Source of the DNA: CAZRIE01 sp964600075
GTDB lineage: Bacteria > Bacteroidota > Bacteroidia > Flavobacteriales > Flavobacteriaceae
Reading direction: 5' to 3'
NCBI GenBank assembly: GCA_964600075.1
Contig: CAZRIE010000078.1
Coordinates: forward strand, 1 to 19,504
DNA: 19,504 nucleotides
This document shows positions 15,187-19,504 of the stretch, piece after piece; position 1 is the stretch's first letter; each line of letters starts with the position of its first letter. The position numbers and the translations under genes are program-made. The notes below the pieces were generated by a model. That model did not search any database, was not told the DNA's origin, and saw only the letters and a list, made by a program, of their open reading frames with translations.

Positions 15187-16488
15187 TTAAGACCCTGAGA
15201 AAAGGTAAATGAGAATTAGTAGAAGACCACCCGCCAAAGCTGAAATTGCCGATAGAACACTGAAAGTCTTGAGCAGTTTGACTACCGGAAGGTCGTGAAC
15301 TTCTTTAAATAACCAGAAAAAACTACTGTTTACATGAATAATTCCTAAAGACCCGGCACCTATTGCAGCAGCTGTAAAAGCTGGATCAAGAGTGCCATTG
15401 GAGACCATTGGGGCAATTATAGAGGTAGAAGTAATTAGTGATACGGTAATGGACCCAGTTACGGTCGTAAAAAGAAAACTTAGCAGAAACGGAATTACGA
15501 TACCCATGGCCGCCAGATTGCCCACATCGGAGAACAGCGAATTGACAATTTCGGTATCCTTGATAACCTGGCCGAAGGCTCCGCCCGTGCCCGTTATTAA
15601 AATTACAATGGCACATTTTGAGCCCGAGGTCTGAAAATAGCGGTTGAGGTCCGCGGAGAAGTTTTTTGTGTCTAGCAAGGGTAATGCAAAGGCCACCCCG
15701 ATCATCAATGCCCAAACCGGATTCTTTATAAAGTTGACTATTGGATTGTCTCCTGGAAATAAGGTACCGAGTGACATTAAAACCAAAGGCACTAAAAGTG
15801 CAGCAAATGGTAAGACCCTTTTGAATCCGTGTAATTTTTTCTTATCGGGAATTTCCGTATTGGCATCGGAAATCACTGTGGTTCCCCAATTTTTTCTATT
15901 CGATAGAATCCATATCAAGCCTCCGGTAATGGCAGCTATGGCCACCAAAACGTTTAAGGGAATGATGTCGCCGATATTGATTTCGAGTATGGCGGCCACG
16001 GCCAAAGGCCCCGGAGTTGGAGGAATCAGGGCATGGGCCACGGTCAAACTCATCGCCAAAGAAAGGCCTAGCACCAAAACAGAATGGCCAGATTTTTTTG
16101 ATAGTGCCAAAATGGTCGGTAATAGGGTCAAGTAGGCGACATCCATAAAAACGGGAATACCGATTAAAAAACCAATTACGGTCATGCTCAAGGGTAGATA
16201 CTTTGTGCCGAACAAATTGATAATACTGTCGGCAATGACGTCGGCACCTCCGGTCTCGGCAAGAATTTCGCCTAGGAGGGTTCCGAAGAGAATGATTAGA
16301 CCTATCCACTTTAGCGTACCCCCAAAGCCGTTCAATAGGCTTTCCGTAACGGCCTCGACCGAGCTTCCGGTAGCCAGTCCTAGAATGAGACCGCTAATTA
16401 ATAATGCCGGAATGGGATGTACCTTAAAAACCGTTATGCTTACAATAAGCAAAACGATACAAAAGACTAAAACGAGGAGACTGATCAT
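15187..16488 (-). CDS. GntP-family sugar-acid (gluconate-type) permease
   Basis: Inner-membrane proton symporter of the GntP family (433 residues, normal length), whose members carry gluconate and other aldonates. About twelve or more hydrophobic segments run through the protein. Family motifs include GIPVFMDVAYLTLLP (residues 110 onward), PPTPGPLAVAA at 156-166, the glycine-rich GTGGAFGQVI, TGSITVSLITSTSIIAPM, and HVNSSFFWLFKE. The ATG overlaps the upstream sulfatase stop by four bases (ATGA), so the two are translationally coupled. Next to a pathway whose intermediates are 3,6-anhydro-D-galactonate and 2-keto-3-deoxy-D-galactonate, a role in moving an aldonate or related sugar acid is plausible. 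The actual substrate and direction cannot be read from sequence. Confidence 0.88.
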   Translation of the reverse strand: MISLLVLVFCIVLLIVSITVFKVHPIPALLISGLILGLATGSSVEAVTESLLNGFGGTLKWIGLIILFGTLLGEILAETGGADVIADSIINLFGTKYLPLSMTVIGFLIGIPVFMDVAYLTLLPTILALSKKSGHSVLVLGLSLAMSLTVAHALIPPTPGPLAVAAILEINIGDIIPLNVLVAIAAITGGLIWILSNRKNWGTTVISDANTEIPDKKKLHGFKRVLPFAALLVPLVLMSLGTLFPGDNPIVNFIKNPVWALMIGVAFALPLLDTKNFSADLNRYFQTSGSKCAIVILITGTGGAFGQVIKDTEIVNSLFSDVGNLAAMGIVIPFLLSFLFTTVTGSITVSLITSTSIIAPMVSNGTLDPAFTAAAIGAGSLGIIHVNSSFFWLFKEVHDLPVVKLLKTFSVLSAISALAGGLLLILIYLFSGS

Positions 16489-18359
16489 TTCTTTTTCCCA
16501 GTATTGATAAAGTCAATGCGACGGTTTACCAAATCTCCTTCTTTGTCGTACCATTCTGAAGGGAAAATGGTTTTAGGGATGCTAATTTCAAAATCAGAAT
16601 CAATTGTTTTTATAAGAGCAATGCTGTTCAAAATCAAATTCGTCTCGGTTTCCGATTTGGCATCTTTTACGATGTCTTGAAACAGTTGGACGGATACGGG
16701 TTGTTTGTTCAACGCCAAAAACTCTATCGCACGAAGCCGTACCAAGTTTTCATTGTCTTCTTTTGACATCTGCACGGCCATTTTGAAAAACGGATAGGAC
16801 TCTTTTCCAAATGAACTACAGACCATTAACCCCCAGTATCTTTTCCAAGGGTTATCAGATTTCAAAGCTTCCGCTATTTCCTCTTTTGATTCTTCGAAAG
16901 ACTGCAAGCTTAAATCAGCAATGTCAATTAATTCCGCGATTTCGGATTTGTTTTGTTGACCAAATGCAATCGGATTTGAAAGACCGGCCTCAAGGAAATA
17001 TGACTCCGGATAAAAACTTAAATCAGGCATGGACTTTACCTGATTCTGCAAGTTTGACCGCAGTTCTTTTAAAGTTGATTCATAAGAGGGGTCAGTGGCC
17101 AAATTATGCAGTTCATGCGGGTCTTTTTCTATATCATATAGGGCCTCGGGAGCGCGTGCTTTGAAAAATTGTTCTTGTTCTTCGTTTAATTTTCCGTCTT
17201 CAAAGAACTGTTGCCACTCTTTATAGGCCAGCATTTTATAACGATAAAAATTAAAGAGGGCGTCGATATTAAAAGGTTGATAATTTCTAATGTACTTGTA
17301 ATTATCTTTTCTGATAGATCGTACTAGGTCATATTTTTCATCGAAGCGATCGGCATAACCGAAAGTCGTATTCCTCTTGTTCAAGTTCTCATTGGTCACT
17401 GTTTTCCCGAGAAAAGGTTTACCATCAATTTGCTCCGGAATGTCTACTCCTGCTATATTCAATACTGTTGGGGCCAAATCAATGAACTGAACAAAAGCGT
17501 CTGTCCTACTTCCCATTTTTGTTGGTGCCAAATGCTTCCACTTTTCTGGAACATAAACGACCATGGGTACATTAAGACCGCTTTCATAAATATACCCCTT
17601 ACTTCTCGGTAGCACCCCTCCATGATCTCCGTAATAAAAAACAATCGTATTTTCCATAAGGCCCTCTTCCTCCAATTGTTTTATGAAATCCCCTATTTGC
17701 GCATCTACTTTCTGATGCAGATCGCGATAATAGGCATTGGTAAAACGATATAAAGGGGTGTCGGGGTGATAAGGAAAGACAGCGACGTTCTCTTGAGGAG
17801 TTTTTGTCTCGATACTGTCCATTTGAGCCTTTGTAAAATGCAATTGGCCCTCATGGGTGTCACCAAAATTCTGCACATGAAAAAACGGCTGATTCGACTT
17901 TCGGTTTTGGTAGGATGCATTTTGTGAAGATTCGTCCCAAACATTCTCTGACTTTATGAAATTATAATCCTCTTTGGAATTGTTCGTCGTGTAATATCCT
18001 GCCTCCCGAAGATATTCAGGAAACATTTTCAAACCCTCTGGCATCGGTGCCAATTCCATTCTACGATGATATTGTGCGCCAACTCTTGGGGCATAACAAC
18101 CTGAAATTATCGTACTACGGGCAACGGAACAGACAGGAGCGTTGGAAAATGCATTATTGAAGACGATTCCTTTTTCCGCAAGGGCCTCAACATTAGGCAT
18201 GGAAGCGCCGCCTTCGTCATATAATTTCAAAAAGTGTTTTGAATTGTCCTCGCTAACCAACCATACGATATTGGGGGATTCTTTTTTTTCTTCTTTTTCC
18301 TCACAGGAAAAAAGAAAAACCGTTATCAGTAACAAGGTAACTATCTTTTTAAGGAACAT
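16485..18359 (-). CDS. Sulfatase lipoprotein with CSVAR active-site motif and HEAT-like C-terminus (S1_8-like)
   Basis: A 624-residue type I sulfatase. The leader ends in LFSC, giving a good lipobox with Cys19 lipidated, followed by a Glu/Lys-rich tether. Metal-site residues appear in VSEDNSKHF (Glu37, Asp38). The modification motif is CSVARS with Cys77, where most family members have CxPSR; the DNA confirms Val and Ala at the +2 and +3 positions. GCYAPRVGAQYHRR follows, as in a large group of Bacteroidota and Planctomycetes sulfatases that I associate with S1_8. YYGDHGG supplies the late metal ligands. After about residue 480 the protein is helical and repeat-like (NPWKRYWGLMVCSSFG, LVRLRAIEFLAL), suggesting HEAT-type repeats. 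It is the first gene of a two-gene unit with GntP, with its own operator upstream. Which sulfate it removes is unknown. Confidence 0.88.
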   Translation of the reverse strand: MFLKKIVTLLLITVFLFSCEEKEEKKESPNIVWLVSEDNSKHFLKLYDEGGASMPNVEALAEKGIVFNNAFSNAPVCSVARSTIISGCYAPRVGAQYHRRMELAPMPEGLKMFPEYLREAGYYTTNNSKEDYNFIKSENVWDESSQNASYQNRKSNQPFFHVQNFGDTHEGQLHFTKAQMDSIETKTPQENVAVFPYHPDTPLYRFTNAYYRDLHQKVDAQIGDFIKQLEEEGLMENTIVFYYGDHGGVLPRSKGYIYESGLNVPMVVYVPEKWKHLAPTKMGSRTDAFVQFIDLAPTVLNIAGVDIPEQIDGKPFLGKTVTNENLNKRNTTFGYADRFDEKYDLVRSIRKDNYKYIRNYQPFNIDALFNFYRYKMLAYKEWQQFFEDGKLNEEQEQFFKARAPEALYDIEKDPHELHNLATDPSYESTLKELRSNLQNQVKSMPDLSFYPESYFLEAGLSNPIAFGQQNKSEIAELIDIADLSLQSFEESKEEIAEALKSDNPWKRYWGLMVCSSFGKESYPFFKMAVQMSKEDNENLVRLRAIEFLALNKQPVSVQLFQDIVKDAKSETETNLILNSIALIKTIDSDFEISIPKTIFPSEWYDKEGDLVNRRIDFINTGKKK

Positions 18360-18466
18360 AATTGGTTTTATCTAAAATTGAATTGTATGATTTCCATTTT
18401 CAAGGACAAAATACGGATTTGCTTTTATACCTTGATTTAGTGTTACGCCATCGATTGAAATTGGGG

Positions 18467-18474
18467 CAAATTAG
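18467..18474 (-). promoter_or_regulatory. Weak candidate -7 element of the sulfatase-GntP unit
   Basis: The minus strand reads CTAATTTG, containing TA and TTTG with one base too few between them compared with TAnnTTTG. It is 107 bases before the sulfatase start and 28 bases downstream of the operator copy. It is proposed mainly because the spacing to the operator is nearly the same as at the other two promoters. No -33 element is seen. Confidence 0.3.
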
Positions 18475-18502
18475 GTAGAACAAGGCTTCAGATGTACGCT
18501 AA

Positions 18503-18530
18503 AATTAGCCGTGATTGGCATTATTTTATC
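18503..18530 (+). promoter_or_regulatory. Candidate AraC-type operator, sulfatase-GntP unit (degenerate copy)
   Basis: Half-sites AATTAGCC (18503-18510) and TTTTATC (18524-18530), with the conserved A residues at 18507 and 18528, 21 bp apart. The distal half shares the 10-mer CATTATTTTA (18519-18528) with the dau operator (14859-14868). Overall 19 of 32 aligned bases match that site. It is the weakest of the three copies but has the same orientation and step. It also lies between the AraC gene and the sulfatase, 113 bases past the AraC stop. Confidence 0.5.
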
Positions 18531-18614
18531 AAATCGGCAGAAAGAATATAACCATAATGAGGTGTAATGTCGCAGCTTTTTATTGAAAAGATAGTGTCTT
18601 CTATCAGTATGTTT

Positions 18615-19499
18615 TCAAACAGCTTCTGCCTTGCTTAGATATCTATTCATATACTCGGAAGGCGTAACATTCATAAGTGCCTTAAACTGCCGATTGAAAT
18701 TGGTCAGGGTATTAAATCCTGATTGATAACATACCGTAGCGATTTGAACCTCTCCTTCGATTAAAAGTTTGCAGGCATGTCTTAAGCGAATCTCGTTGAG
18801 GTATTGTGTAAATGATTTGTGCGTGCGTTTTTTAAAATAACGGCAAAAAGCATTCGGTGTCATGCAAGCGACAGAAGCGACCTGTTCCAGTTCAATTTTC
18901 GTATCGAAATTCTCTGTCAGAAATGAAATTACTCGGGCCATTCGGTCTTTCTCATTTTTATTGTAGACATTGGTAATCACTTCAGAACATAGTGACGTAT
19001 AATTCTCACTTGCAGATAGTATATCAAGTATTTTCAGCAGACCGGCAATGCGCGAAAGGCCTTGACTGCCTACCAAGCCTAAAACATGGTTGTGTACTAA
19101 ATAGGTAGCGGCTTTTGAAAACTGTAGCCCTCTGTTCGCTTTTTGAAAAAGAAGTTGTAGCGTCCTGGCCTCCGGTAGCTCCAAAAAGTTCAACCCCAAA
19201 AAGTCGGGCTCAAACTTGACAACGACAAGGTCAACGGCTTCACCTTCTATTTCATTCGCATAATACTCGCGATGGTTTCTAAAGAGGTGGGGTAGATCGC
19301 TACCTATCATATACAGTTCGCCCGGCTCAAAATTTCCAATAGAGTTTCCGACATAACGGGTGCCCGTGCTCTTAATAAAGTAAATCAGTTCTATTTCTTT
19401 GTGAAAATGCCAATCTTGCGCTATACATGGCATTCGATCTTGCCTTGCAAGAAAGGAGTTTTCAGGGCGTTTATCGGTTTGTTTATAGGTAAGTTTCAT
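18615..19499 (-). CDS. AraC-family transcriptional regulator with cupin-like sensor domain
   Basis: A 294-residue regulator, complete: the ATG at 19499 is five bases inside the window end, so its promoter is not visible. The N-terminal half has a cupin-like ligand-binding barrel (DWHFHKEIELIYF, FEPGELYMIGSDLPHLF, residues about 29-73). A helical linker follows to about 185, then a two-helix-turn-helix AraC domain. The first HTH is near 202-222 (IELEQVASVACMTPNAFCRYF) and the second near 251-272 (QIATVCYQSGFNTLTNFNRQF), ending in the family signature NVTPSEYM. The cupin type usually senses a sugar or sugar derivative. It is the only regulator in the window, lies upstream of all catabolic units and has the same strand, so it is the likely activator acting at the three direct-repeat sites. 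An AraC-family gene also belongs to the Zobellia carrageenan locus. Confidence 0.92.
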   Translation of the reverse strand: MKLTYKQTDKRPENSFLARQDRMPCIAQDWHFHKEIELIYFIKSTGTRYVGNSIGNFEPGELYMIGSDLPHLFRNHREYYANEIEGEAVDLVVVKFEPDFLGLNFLELPEARTLQLLFQKANRGLQFSKAATYLVHNHVLGLVGSQGLSRIAGLLKILDILSASENYTSLCSEVITNVYNKNEKDRMARVISFLTENFDTKIELEQVASVACMTPNAFCRYFKKRTHKSFTQYLNEIRLRHACKLLIEGEVQIATVCYQSGFNTLTNFNRQFKALMNVTPSEYMNRYLSKAEAV

Positions 19500-19504
19500 A
19501 GCCG

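Noticed and set aside
15069..15212. A 47-codon plus-strand frame starting inside the right 55-bp copy and running into the GntP 3' end.
   Set aside because: Its start lies in the duplicated scar sequence, it overlaps the GntP gene antisense, and it resembles no known protein.

Overview
The window looks like part of the chromosome of a marine bacterium in the Flavobacteriaceae (Bacteroidota; Zobellia, Maribacter, Arenibacter or Cellulophaga are plausible neighbours). The reasons are an AT-rich composition, Bacteroidota-style promoters with poor Shine-Dalgarno sites, several sulfatases with lipoprotein or secretory leaders, and a gene set matching the carrageenan catabolic regulon known from Zobellia galactanivorans. 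All twelve intact or edge-cut genes lie on the minus strand, so transcription runs from high to low coordinates. Nothing here fixes the genus.

Reading in the direction of transcription: (1) 19499-18615 encodes an AraC-family regulator. (2) 18359-15187 is a two-gene unit, a CSVAR-type sulfatase lipoprotein followed by a GntP-family sugar-acid transporter with a 4-base overlap. (3) 15186-14512 is noncoding. It holds a 100-N assembly gap flanked by exact 55-bp copies, a promoter/operator, and the broken remnant of a RhaT-like sugar symporter. (4) 14511-10344 is the D-3,6-anhydrogalactose (D-AHG) operon in the order dauB (cycloisomerase), dauA (dehydrogenase), dauC (KDGal kinase), dauD (KDPGal aldolase), all overlapping. 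(5) 10343-10137 is a second promoter/operator region. (6) 10136-1 is a degradation and uptake operon: sulfatase, GH129, GH127, sugar-porter MFS transporter, GH16, and an S1_7-like sulfatase cut by the window edge.

Proposed flow: GH16 cuts a carrageenan-type galactan, the sulfatases remove sulfate esters, and GH129 and GH127 release terminal D-AHG. The MFS protein brings sugar into the cytoplasm. DauA, B, C and D convert D-AHG through 3,6-anhydro-D-galactonate, 2-keto-3-deoxy-D-galactonate and its 6-phosphate to pyruvate and glyceraldehyde-3-phosphate. KDGal kinase plus KDPGal aldolase, together with GH127 and GH129, point to D-AHG (carrageenan) rather than L-AHG (agar). No SusC/SusD pair is present in the window.

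The main new observation is regulatory. All three intergenic regions upstream of the catabolic units carry the same two-part direct repeat (TTTTAnCC-like, 21 bp apart, same orientation), 28-29 bp upstream of a candidate -7 element. This is the geometry expected of an AraC-family activator, and the AraC gene here is the natural candidate. It would make the locus a three-operon regulon.
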